A program made the position numbers and the translations under genes. From Rhodocollybia butyracea (Eukaryota > Basidiomycota > Agaricomycetes > Agaricales > Omphalotaceae), in the NCBI GenBank assembly GCA_015501585.1, contig JADNRY010000390.1:1-56749 (forward strand): 56,749 nt of DNA, read 5' to 3'. The notes under the pieces are model-generated. The model searched no databases and was not told the origin of the DNA. It was given only the letters and a program-made list of their open reading frames with translations. Positions 45,725-56,749 of the stretch are shown in pieces (the first letter of the stretch is position 1; the number at the start of each line of letters is the position of its first letter).

Positions 45725-47905
45725 TCACGGGTGTGAACAGCATTGATCTGCTGACGACTTGCGCCGAATACGAGGAGGACTATGAGGAGGGGTGTGGGCC
45801 AAAGGCTCAACGGAAGTGGAATTGAGGTCTATGTTTTCCTTCTCCTGGACAACTGGGATGTTTGGTCCCAAAGGGGTTGCAGTTACCGGCGTGACAGTTG
45901 TTGCAGCTGACAGTGTACTTGTTTTTCCACCATACTTCATGCTCAATGTTTTCGAAGGACCATGTCCTCTTGTCGTGCCACTTCCTCTCCTAGTGCCAGC
46001 GCCACGTCCTCTAGCAGCATGAGTCGACGCACCGACACCATTCTCTTCAGCAGTGGCAAATGGAGTAAGGAAATCGTGTAGCTCATCATCGCTGAAAGTC
46101 CTGATAGAACCTGGATTCTTTTCCATATAAGCCACAAAGAGTGATGCACCTAGGTTCATTTTGGCAGGAGGTGAGCTCGGAGTCTGACGCACTGTTGATG
46201 TAACAGCGGAAGTGGATGAAGATGTGGGGATGGGAGGAGGGATCATAGATATGGAGGTCTGAACTGGAGTCTGAGCTGGTACGGTTGGGGGAGGAATGGA
46301 AGCAGGAGATGTTTCAGACGTCATAGCAGCACCTGCCTGAGAACAAGCCAAGGCGGTCAAATTTTGCAACATAGGAACAGCAGATACTTGGGGCACAGCG
46401 CCTGAGGTTTGAGCAAAGATGGGGATTAGCGAAGTAACGAAGGAAGAGGATGGTCCATTGGCAGCAACTGCAACTTGGTTCGGGATCATCGAAAAAGCGA
46501 CAAAGGGTTCCTTCATAGCATCTGGAATTTGAGTGTCAGGCGAAACGGTAGAAACCGGGTTGGGAGAACATGTGACGATAGGAGTTGTCAAAGAAATTAC
46601 AGGGTTGGTTCATTTGTAGTGACTGCAACTTGAGCAATGCTGGGCATGTTCAAGGTAGGCAAATCAGGAAAAGAGGACATGAGTGATGCACCGCTTGTTT
46701 GTGAATCATTGAGCCTATAGTCGTCTGCTTCAAACCATCCAGTCTGCACTTGGGGCAAACTCCGCAATGATTTGTAATTGTCTGGAAAGTCATCCATGCT
46801 CTCAGTTGGCCAGCAATCCATATTGAAATTGTCAGTCCAAGTGCCGTTGTCAGGCCAGGCACCACCATCAAACGCGCCTTCAAATGCAACCAGATCACCC
46901 GACGCAGGAACCGCAGACAGGTGATTGATTGTTCTAGCCAGGCTAGAACTGTCTGCCCACAAACTGTTTGCCAACCCATTACCATGAGGCAAGGACAACG
47001 GAGTAGACAAACTGGAACCACTTCCCGGTAGGTTTGTTGGAGGTGATACTGACATATCAGAGGTCGGAGTAAAGATCGACAGAGCCACTGAACCAAAGCC
47101 ACATTGTAATTCATTCTCATCAGGTAAGGCAGTAGGAGGTGGTGAAACATTTGACCTCAAAGGAAAACCAGGAACTGGTGTGGTTACAACCAATGATGCA
47201 GCAGAAGCGGCAGTAGAAGCACACACCAACTCAATATTACCCTGTGATTTATTCCCATCGGTAAGGTACTAGTAGGAGATGGTGAAATGTTTGAGCCCAA
47301 AGGAAAGGCGGGACCAGTGTGGTTACAGTCAACGGTGCAACAGAAGCTGTAGTAGAAGCACCCCATGAAGTTCCAAAGGGGACTGTAGTTGACGGTATGA
47401 TCGGACTACTTTCCACCACTGACATTGGTGTAGTGTGTGGAACTTGGGATGACAGCGCAGTTTCACCCATCTTCAGAGAAGAGAGACAGGTAGAGGTGTT
47501 GGATGGTGAGGAAACAACTGTAGAACCAGGAGCTGAGCCTGTGTCCACCAAATGTTTGGTACCTGCAGCAGAGTGCCTCATTGTCAAAGGAGCCGATACT
47601 GACATGGTGATTTTGAGCGAGCGAACTTGGGCTAATAGCGGAGTTTCTGCCGTTGTTGACATAACTGATGAACAAGGAGAGGGGCTGGAAGATGGAGAGA
47701 CATTTGAAGAACCAGGTTCTAGACCTGTCATCACTGATACATCTGTCCTTGCAGCAGGATCAAGCTCTGTAGCTGTATTTCCCGGATCCTCCTTGCCCAC
47801 AGCAGAGCCTGATGGGTTGACAGAATGCTGTCTGGCTGCCACCGTCTCAATAAGTAAACAATACATAATGTGTTCCAGACAACTTACCCAATGCGCCTTC
47901 CGCAA
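45725..47905 (-). pseudogene. Ser/Thr/Pro-rich protein, broken, unidentified
   Basis: Three abutting minus-strand frames (47905-47249, 47229-46597, 46591-45725) read as one low-complexity protein of about 700 aa with interruptions near 47,240 and 46,594. Each part contains related text (SNVSPSSSPSPCSSVMS; SNVSPPPTALPDEN), so the protein has internal repeats. The C-terminal part has a small ordered patch, ASLFVAYMEKNPGSIRTFSD, an Arg/Gly stretch (HAARGRGAGTRRGSG) and a polar end. No domain is recognised. The breaks could be short introns, but no clear GT-AG pair was found, so I call it broken. The second hAT element begins about 40 bp upstream. Confidence 0.4.
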
Positions 47906-48173
47906 AATTCAGAAACGGTTCCCAATAAGCTTTGCGGTAGTTTGGGAGTAGTGTTGCAACGGCTCGGCTTGGCTTGGCTTCGGCTCGGCTCCGGCTCAAA
48001 CCAGATGGCTTCGGCTCAATGAGCCGATACTGGTACATGGCTCGGCTCAAGCTCAGCTAGCTAGCGGCTTAGCCGGTGGCTTGAGCCGTTCTTTTCTGCA
48101 GAATTTATCTTTATAGTGTATACTACTATGTACATTGTAGAGCTCTTTATTAACATGTACTTGTTATCATGTA

Positions 48174-51100
48174 TCATGGTCTCATGCACTCTCTGATGAA
48201 TGAGTTCACATCTTCAGGAACACGTCCCTCCACCTCAAGAATTGTTTCCAGTTCTAGGCTCTCCTGAGTGACATCCATGAATGAGGTGAAATCAAGAGGA
48301 TCATCATGACGAATGGCAAACTTTAACATCTGCAAAGCTTCAAACATCAGCGGCGAAAGTTTATTTCGCCTGACAGTCATGGTCTCATTTGAAGATGAAA
48401 AAACCCGTTCACAAGGCACAGCAGAGCCCTGCAATGGCAGAATATCCATAGCAAGCTTGAACAAAGTGGGATAGATGGTTTGTTTCTCCTGCAATATTTG
48501 TAAGCTTTCAAATTGGAATAAACCCAAAACTTCATTCACCTGCCAGTAAATAAGTGTTGTAGTTGCAAATGTGGGATCTGCCAGATATGCATTGAGCTCC
48601 TCTTCAACGTTTTGGTCCTGCGGACCTCGGTGTCGACGACGGCTAAACATTGCTTCAGCTTCTGAAAGTTGTGCTTGTGGTGCCTGGGTTTGTTCCAAGT
48701 TTGTGGTATAAGCTTGAGCACGATACCCTTGCATCTACAAATTTTATATGAGCATTCAGAAACTGATACACATGATATGTGGTACCCTACTTTCTCAATC
48801 ATCATGTCTTTTGCCCAGCAATGACCATCCATATCATTTTGCTGATGATAGTAGTCAAATTTCATATCTGGATTAATTACTGAGTGTAAATTGTCAATGA
48901 ATCGACCTGTTTACATCAATATATTTAAATATGTAAGCTCACCCATTGCCAGGGCATATGCTGGTACTCTAGCCATGCGCTTATGATAATCCTTGATTTT
49001 GCTGAGACCTGCTTGGATTGATTGTCTCATTTCGGGTAGTTGCCTCTGGAGCTCTTCCCATAGCTCAATTATCCGTGCAAATGAGGGTAAAAAATCGCAT
49101 AGAGTTGGGGTTTTCTCCTTCGAGAGTAGCTGTTGAAAGTTATGCGGTATCTACATATTATAGTTAGTTAGTGCTTGAATCAGTCACAATAAGTACATAC
49201 CTCAAGTACCCTGGACAGCTGTTTGAGAGCTAACCATTCTTGCTCATTGAGTACATACTGTGACAGATCTCCATATGCTGGATCCTTGAGAAATGAATCC
49301 ATGACCTGTGTACAATCATCAATGTTCATAATCAATTATTTCACAGAGATAAGAAAAAAGTAGGAAGTAATCACCTCACGCATCTCAAGTCCACGTTTCA
49401 ACATCAACTGGGTTGATGACCAACGTACATTCACATCCCGGAGGAGTTGGAGGGGGCGACTGAACTTTGCAGCCACCAGCTGCTGGAATGCATCACGTCA
49501 AACACCAGACTTCCGAATCTGATATAATAGGTGAAATAATGACAACTAAGAATTTTTAGAATTACCTCGCGTATACCTGTTCGCAATTTGGTAAGAGCAC
49601 CTGGTAATCTTTGAGCTATTCCCCGAGCACTCTGAGTGCTGTCTTCTGCAACACGTATAACAGCCTGGCACCCAAGATGAACAATATGCGGAAAACATCT
49701 ACAACATTGTTTTTAGAAGGAAGTCAATATTATTAAGATCATTTACCGTAGTCGATCCTCCTCAGCTGTCCATTCCAGCTCAGGCCATATATCTGCTAGC
49801 TCTAGTTCAAACTCTGTTGCCATAGTGTCATTTACCGATGCATTGTCCATTGTGATTCCTCCAACCTACAGTGTAATACAATTAGGCAATATTATTATTG
49901 CTTTGAAATGAAAAACCTCACCTTTCCCAAAATCCCTAAACGTTCACAAATGAATACAAGCCCATGTGAGCAGTGCCGACCAGTGTGTCTTCCAGGAATG
50001 TGAAGAAATCCAACGAGAGCACACTCAAAGTGGAGTCTAAGCTGGCCATCAGGTCCCTTCTTGGCTTCAATCCAGTGTGCAGTAACACCCATCACTCCTC
50101 TCAAAAGCATGTCAGACCACATGTCTTCCGTTAATGCAATCTTTCCAACTGCATTCTGTAAATTCAGCCCACGTTAGTACATACAGTAGTGACAAGTAGT
50201 ATAAAGCAAAGGAATATACCTTTAACCGAGTACGCAAGTCATCAAGATATTGATGCCATTTCTGCATGATGCGCTGACGAAGAGTCTCCCGAGAGGGAAT
50301 GTCATTATCATTGAGCTCTTCCCGTAACAAAAGAATGAGGCGGCGAAACTGCTTATTATCAATGACATTGATACTCTAGTATAGCCGTGTTAATAATAGG
50401 TGACTAAATGATGAGATAAAAACTAACCTGATCATCAGCTACAATAAAATCTACAAGTGCATCAATGAATGCCGCCATACTGAATGACAAACGCTCAGCC
50501 TGTAAGGCTGTTTCATCAACTGGAAGATTCTGGCGACGACACCATTCATTATAGTCTGCAAGGTAGCGCCCACGGACTTTGATCTTAAATTGTAGGCAAG
50601 CTTGGAACCAAATATCACCATGCTTCTTGAGAAAGTGTCGCCGAATATTGTCGATGCTTGTTGCAAAGCTGTATGATTGTACTGGGTGATTTGGGTTTGC
50701 TCCATGTAGGGCCCTAGACAAGATATATTGTAAACAAGGGCAGGACCGGAATAGATTAAAACAAATAACAAACTCGCAAAAAGAGCAGAAGCTCAGTTTA
50801 TTATCATGATCTTTCCTCACAAACTTAGCTACATCATTTGCTTTTCCGCCTTCATGTCGTTTTGTACCAACGCGCCGGGCAGAGGGAGGGCAAACGCATG
50901 TGCTCGAAAAGTAGGTGTGGCAAGTCGGTTTGGAGTCCGTACCTGATCCCGGTGTCGACGTGGAGTTTGTGCATTGACTGGCTGATGTTGGTGTCGACGT
51001 CGACTTGGTGTCTCTTCAAGGTCCTCGAATTCAGAATTTGCATCATCATCAATGAAACCACCCCCATCACCAAGATCACTGGAGCTGAGCTGTGGTAGTC

Positions 51101-51394
51101 GAGCACTGGGAGTAAAGGTTACATTGCGCCCATGGGCTCTAGCATCATTTCGTGAAAGGAATATGTCGTCGTCCGAGTCGTTATTCCTATAGAGTGGTGA
51201 AGCTGCAGGAACTGTATTGCAATTATTAATTTTTTCAAGGGCTAGATTAACATATAATTACCAGTGGGTGAGCTCGGTTGAACAGTGTTGTGCTCTGGCT
51301 GTCGGGGCTCTCTTGAGGGTCGTACAGCAGCTCGAGGATGACTGGGAAGAGAGGATTGAGGCTGAGCATTCCGACCCTGGCGTCGAGTTCGCAT
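48174..51394 (-). pseudogene. hAT transposase (hAT-2), inactivated
   Basis: The start is ATG at 51394 (MRTRRQGRNAQPQSSLPSH). A Ser/Asp-rich leader is followed by the BED-type region KRHEGGKANDVAKFVRKDHD with CSFC and the later RRHFLKKHG (about 50,620-50,840). Next come AVTAHWIE-like text at about 50,070 (GVTAHWIEAKKGPDGQ), DVNVRWSSTQLMLKRGLEMR (about 49,390-49,450), EWLALKQLSRVLE and PTLCDFLPSFARIIELWEEL. The C-terminal dimerisation domain is GSAVPCERVFSSSNETMTVR with NKLSPLMFEALQMLKF (about 48,300-48,420). Several introns of ~50 nt interrupt it. A TGA at 49500-49498 replaces an expected Arg codon (CGA to TGA) in SGV*RDAFQQL, so it is probably inactive unless other copies supply transposase. 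Confidence 0.85.
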
Positions 51395-52730
51395 TGTGTA
51401 CACGAGGTGTTTATGTGCTGTAGTGTTGGATTTGCAGTCCTTATAAATGCAGATTTAAGGGGACTCCAGAGTCAAGACCATTTTGAGTGGCTACTATAAT
51501 TATCTGACTCTTGAGTGCAGTAACGCAGGTATGTACAGCATCTGTAACGAAACAACATAATTTTTAGAGGAGATAAGAGGTTCATAATCATACACAAAGG
51601 AGCTCAAGGAACATGAGCAAATGTTGAAACCAGTAATTAATGCCAACTTCCTTGGAAGGGCAACATGATAGGATCCGGTACATACATATTGCATGAGATA
51701 AAAAGTTGATAAATTGAACTCTCAAATGAAGGTTCTCGAAACGCCTCAAGGCTCAACAACACAACAAAAACATATTAACGACTTCCATTGCCACCAACAG
51801 TCCTGTGGATATGCAACAGAACAGGAGTACTACATATTACTTACTGCACAGTCATTAGTAAGATGATCAACTGATAAATTACATTCCCAAAAGGATGATT
51901 GGACTATTGTAGTAACACAATGTAAATACCAGCGCTAATCATCTAGCGGAGGCCCTGGAGGGGCTATAGAAGAATCAGGAGTCAGGACTCCGGAGGTCCG
52001 AGGAGGTGTGACCGTATGATTTATGTACTACATAGATACTATTACAGCTTGAGATAACGGGTTAATAACCCTAAAGGAAGGTTTAATCTCCAATGGCTTC
52101 AAGAAAATGGAAGCCAGTATTAATTACTACTAATCATCACTGTGGAGAGTTCGAGTTGATGCAAGAACAGATATCCAATAGGTACCGTGACCATGTCATG
52201 GTGATAGATAATATGAGACCGTTGTAGTCGGAAGATGAGACCATTGTAGTTGGAAGATGACTTGATTGTTGACCGCTGTAGTCGGAAGATGGCCACTGTT
52301 GCGGCCATACTTACAGCATCAAATCTCTTTCGAGAGAGCATAGGGCCAGGGGGATGCATGGCTAAGATAGGAGTCCCATATGATAATGATATCATAGTCC
52401 ATAGTAACTCAAATATGCAATATCTAGTATCAGTCTCAAACATTGAGCTTGCAGCAAGTACCATATGAGTTGTTTACTGTTATACTCCCTGCCAATTTTT
52501 TGTTCTACTAATTCTTCTGGAGAAGTAGTGTTAATGAGAGATATAAGTTCATTTTCAGGAGCAGTATTCACATATGTTTTGCTTTGGTTCACTGCACTCG
52601 GAATTACTAGTTGCTTATCATGGCTCTGATACGGTGGAAAGGCATGGGCCAGCAGGCTGTGTTGAATCACATGATCTAAATTATCCCCCCATTCAATTAG
52701 TAGCAATCGAGTGGCAGCGTGAGTTTGTGT

Positions 52731-52752
52731 ATGCCACCGCAAGCGGTGGCAT
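52731..52752. repeat. Perfect 10-bp-arm hairpin
   Basis: ATGCCACCGC-AA-GCGGTGGCAT is a perfect inverted repeat with a 2-base loop, in the non-coding right part of hAT-2. There is no T-run after it, so a terminator role is not supported. It could be a subterminal or nested-element trace. Confidence 0.6.
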
Positions 52753-53352
52753 AAACATTTAACAAACATTAAGCGCCGCGGCAATACTTGCATTGGATAA
52801 TTTGAATTATCATGTTAGCATGTTAGCTTAAAGCTCTGCCAATAATAGGACCTATATATGGTCACATTTATGATTTATGCCTTTGTGTATGGGTGGTATC
52901 ATGGCTTGAGCTGGAACTGCTGATGAGAACTCGGGAGGGCCGGATCACTGACCGGTCCCCAACCTGACCTTTGTTCACGGCCCCAGGCTCTGACTTCTGA
53001 GCATTTGAGGTCTTAACCCAACCAAGGTCAACACAAAGGGTGGAGTCTTTGGCCAACCTGGCCCCCATTACTAGCTGTAACTATAAATCTAGCCAATATA
53101 GCTGTATAGCCCCTAGGTGTGGTGGCACTGTGCCTATTTTGATACCTGGTAGCATATTCTGTAATATATGACCTCAGCAGCAGGTAAAATAGAGAAAATA
53201 TATGGCTTGAGCCGCTTCAAGCCGGCTTGTGAGCCAGAGCCGAGCCGCCTCATGGCTCATGAGCCATTGAGCCATTGCAGCGGCTCGGCTCAAGGTGGCT
53301 CAGCTAAAGCCGGCTATGCAAGCCGGCTTTGAGCCGCGCCGTTGCAACACTA

Positions 53353-56300
53353 CTATGTCTGTTATTCACTGAATAGCTGGCTGTTGCGCAATATCTTGTT
53401 ATTCACTGAATATCTGGCTGTTCACTGTATATCTGGGTATTCACTGAATAGCTAGCTGTTCATTGCCATCCTCCCCATATCTGGGTTATTCACCGAATAT
53501 CTGGTTATTCACTGAATAGCTAACTGTTCATTGCCTTCGGGATTCTCCCCATATCTAGTTATTCACTGAATAGCCAGAGATTCAATGAATAACCAGCTAT
53601 TCAGTGCATAGCGGGCAGTGGCAGTGAAGCGAATATAGCTAGCTATTCAGTGAATAGTTAGCTATTCAGTGAATAGTTAGCTATTCAGTGAATAGTTAGC
53701 TATTCAGTGAATAGTTAGCTATTCACTGTAGCTATTCAGCAAATATCCAGATATTCACTGAATAGCCCAATATTCAATGAATAGCTAGAATAGATTCATT
53801 GAATAACCAGATATGGAGAGGAGAACACTGAATAGCTAGCTATTCATTGAATATCTTGTTATTCACCGAAGAGCTACCTTGGGACTGGGGAGGAGAACAC
53901 TGAATAGCTAGCTATCCACTGAATATCTGAAAAGCCAGCTATTTACTGAATATCTGGTTATTCACTGAATAAATAGCTGTCCGCTGCTGCTATTCAGTAT
54001 TCACTGCCACTGCCTACTGATCCTCCCCATGTCTGGTTATCCACTGAATAGCTGGCTATATCTGGTTATTCACTGAATAGCTGGCTGTTGCGCCATTTCT
54101 TGTTATTCACTGAATATCCAGTGGCTATTCACTGTATATCTGGTTATTCACTGAATAGCTAGCACTGAATAACTAGTATTCACTGAATAGCTAACTGTTC
54201 ATTGCCTTCGGGATTCTCCCCATATCTAGTTTTATTCACTGAATAGCCAGATATTCAATGAATAGCCAGATATTCAATGAATAGCCAGATATTCAATGAA
54301 TAGCCAGATATTCAATGAATAGCCAGATATTCAATGAATAGCCAGATATTCAATGAATAGCCAGATATTCAATGAATAGCCAGATATTCAATGAATAGCC
54401 AGATATTCAATGAATAGCCAGATATTCAATGAATAGCCAGATATTCAATGAATAGCCAGATATTCAATGAATAACCAGCTATTCAGTGCATAGCGGGCAG
54501 TGGCAGTGAAGCGAATAGCTAGCTAGCTATTCAGCGAATAGTTAGCTATTCAGCGAATAGTTAGCTATTCAGTGAATAGTTAGCTATTCACTGTAGCTAT
54601 TCAGCGAATATCCAGATATTCACTGAATAGCCCAATATTCAATGAATAGCTAGAATAGATTCATTGAATAACCAGATATGGAGAGGAGAACACTGAATAG
54701 CTAGCTATTCATTGAATATCTTGTTATTCACCGAAGAGCTACCTTGGGACTGGGGAGGAGAACACTGAATAGCTAGCTATCCACTGAATATCTGAAAAGC
54801 CAGCTATTTACTGAATATCTGGTTATTCACTGAATAAATAGCTGTCCGCTGCTGCTATTCAGTATTCACTGCCACTGCCTACTGATCCTCCCCATGTCTG
54901 GTTATCCACTGAATAGCTGGCTATATCTGGTTATTCACTGAATAGCTGGCTGTTGCGCCATTTCTTGTTATTCACTGAATATCCAGTGGCTATTCACTGT
55001 ATATCTGGTTATTCACTGAATAGCTAGCACTGAATAACTAGTATTCACTGAATAGCTAACTGTTCATTGCCTTCGGGATTCTCCCCATATCTAGTTATTC
55101 ACTGAATAGCCAGATATTCAATGAATAGCCAGATATTCAATGAATAGCCAGATATTCAATGAATAGCCAGATAATTCCAATGAATAGCCAGATATTCAAT
55201 GAATAGCCAGATATTCAATGAATAGCCAGATATTCAATGAATAGCCAGATATTCAATGAATAGCCAGATATTCAATGAATAACCAGCTATTCAGTGCATA
55301 GCGGGCAGTGGCAGTGAAGCGAATAGCTAGCTAGCTATTCAGCGAATAGTTAGGCTATTCAGTGAATAGTTAGCTATTCACTGTAGCTATTCAGCGAATA
55401 TCCAGATATTCCACTGAATAGCCCAATATTCAATGAATAGCTAGAATAGATTTCATTGAATAACCAGATATGGAGAGGAGAACACTGAATAGCTAGCTAT
55501 TCATTGAATATCTTGTTATTCACCGAAGAGCTACCTTGGGACTGGGGAGGAGAACACTGAATAGCTAGCTATCCACTGAATATCTGAAAAGCCAGCTATT
55601 TACTGAATATCTGGTTATTCACTGAATAGCTAGCTGTTCATTGTCAGGACTTGTCCAATATCTGGTTATTCACTGAATAAGTAGCTGTGCACTGCCGCTA
55701 TTCAGTATTCACTGCCACTGCCTACTGATCCTCCCCATGTCTGGTTATCCACTGAATAGCTGGCTAGATCTGGTTATTCACTGAATATCTGGCTATTCAC
55801 TGAATAGCTGACTGTTGTGCCATATCTTGTTATTCACTGAATAGCTAGCTGTTCATTGCCATCCTCCCCATATCTGGGTTATTCACTGAATAGGTTATTC
55901 ACTGAATAACTAGTATTCACTGAATATCTGGTTATTCACTGAATAGCCAGAGATTCAATGAATACCCAGCTATTCAGTGCATAGCGGGCAGTGGCAGTGA
56001 ACAGGTAGTTATTCAGTGAATAGCTAACTATTCAGTGGTCACTGGGACTGCCTCCCCATGTCTGTTATTCACTGAATAGCTGGCTGTTGCGCAATATCTG
56101 GCTATTCACCAAATAGCTAGCTGCCACTGCCTTGGGACTACCAAGATATGGGAGGAGAACACTGAATAGCTAGCTATCCACTGAATATCTGGTTATTCAC
56201 TGAATAGCTAGCTGTTCATTGCCAGGACTTGGGATCCTCCCCATATCTGGTTATTCACTGAATAAATAGCTGTCCGCTGCCGCTATTCAGTATTCACTGC

Positions 56301-56700
56301 CACTGCCCCCATGTCTGGTTATTCACCAAATATCTGGCTGTTGCGCCATATCTGGTTATTCATTGAATAACTAGTATTCACTGTTCACTGATAGCTACAT
56401 ATTCACTGAATAGCTAGAATAGCTAGCGTATAGCTAACTATTCACTGAATAGCTAGATATTCACTGATTAGCTAGATATTCACTGATTAGCTAGATATTC
56501 ACTGATTAGCTAGATATTCACTGATTAGCTAGATATTCACTGATTAGCTAGATATTCACTGATTAGCTAGATATTCACTGATTAGCTAGATATTCACTGA
56601 ATAGCTAGAGTATAGCTAACTATTCACTGAATAGAGTATTCACTGAATAGCTAACTATTCACTGAATAGCTAGATATTCACTGAATAGCTAGAAATAGCA
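53353..56700. repeat. Palindromic 19-bp satellite array
   Basis: About 3.35 kb, reaching the window end, is built from variants of TATTCACTGAATAGCTAG. The core ATTCA(C/A/G)TGAAT is self-complementary. Homogeneous runs occur at about 54,236-54,470 and 55,105-55,280 (19-bp unit ATTCAATGAATAGCCAGAT) and 56,455-56,595 (19-bp unit ATTCACTGATTAGCTAGAT). Longer blocks recur, such as GTTCATTGCCTTCGGGATTC at about 53,527, 54,198 and 55,062, so there is a higher-order repeat of about 0.67-0.87 kb that varies with the length of the 19-bp runs. No coding potential. Confidence 0.95.
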
Positions 56701-56749
56701 AGCTGCTCACTGCCAGGTTAGTCATATTTTTCCCACGTCAAAAGATTTA

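Larger units (their letters stand above)
47946..53352 (-). mobile_element. hAT-family DNA transposon (hAT-2)
   Basis: The ends are inverted repeats: AGTGTTGCAACGGCTCGG at 47946 and GCGCCGTTGCAACACTACT to about 53352. Both subterminal zones (about 47,958-48,090 and 53,190-53,335) are dense in GGCTCGGCTC/GAGCCGAGCC and GGCTTGAGCC words, as expected of transposase binding sites. A hAT transposase on the minus strand occupies 48,174-51,394. The remaining right part (51.4-53.2 kb) is mostly non-coding. No matching 8-bp target duplication is seen; the right end joins satellite DNA directly and the left end does not, so the boundary may have been rearranged. Confidence 0.85.

Noticed and set aside
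47319..47951. 210-codon plus-strand ORF
   Set aside because: It is the shadow of the minus-strand Ser/Thr/Pro-rich frame and has no domain of its own.
52392..52793. 133-codon minus ORF in the right part of hAT-2
   Set aside because: Some protein-like text but no domain, it spans the perfect hairpin, and it is outside the transposase; support is insufficient.
53353..56700. CRISPR-like regular repeats
   Set aside because: There are no unique spacers; units are contiguous 19-bp tandem copies in a eukaryotic context.

Overview
The window looks like a chromosome segment of a filamentous basidiomycete (Agaricomycete). The evidence is many 44-60 nt GT-AG introns, fungal-type protein families, and dense layers of Class I and Class II transposons. 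It is not bacterial: there are no operons or Shine-Dalgarno sites.

Layout. (1) 1-5.9 kb: a decayed hAT transposon (transposase on minus strand) with imperfect terminal inverted repeats (TIRs) near 987-1025 and 5901-5938. (2) 5.95-11.63 kb: a young but broken Ty1/copia element with ~98% identical 424-bp LTRs and a GTGAC target duplication (TSD), sitting against the hAT right end. (3) 12.7-20.2 kb: the host gene island, with an aldo/keto reductase (317 aa), myo-inositol oxygenase (299 aa), a HAD phosphatase (261 aa), and a convergent membrane protein (620 aa). (4) 20.2-23.5 kb: unassigned, with coding-like relics. (5) 23,511-31,864: an 8.35-kb Mutator-like element (MULE) with ~41-bp TIRs and a perfect 9-bp TSD (ATCACTTAG). 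It encodes an inward-facing Cys/His zinc-finger protein (278 aa), a TET/JBP-family 2-oxoglutarate dioxygenase (533 aa, catalytic H-x-D...H...R all present) and a multi-exon MULE transposase with a SWIM finger. (6) 31.9-34.1 kb: a possible unidentified minus-strand gene. (7) 34,121-39,180: a giant near-perfect palindrome (1.87-kb arms) whose right tip is split by a 1,192-bp TIR element. (8) 39.3-43.04 kb: a mosaic of degenerate copies of four other loci in this window, including the inositol oxygenase/phosphatase pair. That copy carries a 348-bp MITE and a 243-bp solo LTR and has lost CpGs to TpG/CpA. (9) 43.0-47.9 kb: unassigned sequence plus broken Ser/Thr/Pro-rich ORFs. (10) 47.95-53.35 kb: a second hAT element with a broken transposase. 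(11) 53.35-56.7 kb: a satellite built on a palindromic 19-bp unit.

How it fits together. The reductase and inositol oxygenase are adjacent and could serve myo-inositol to glucuronate to gulonate catabolism (inference). The most interesting unit is the MULE. It is the only autonomous-looking element here whose long ORFs are unbroken, it keeps CpGs, and it carries a predicted 5-methylcytosine oxygenase, while neighbouring repeats show the CpG decay expected from methylation. I propose that it is a transposon with its own anti-silencing cargo, functionally comparable to plant VANDAL MULEs that carry VANC. TET/JBP genes in fungi are known mainly with KDZ transposons, so a MULE carrier would be notable. 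Exon boundaries were assigned by eye from splice consensus and reading frame and are not transcript-verified.
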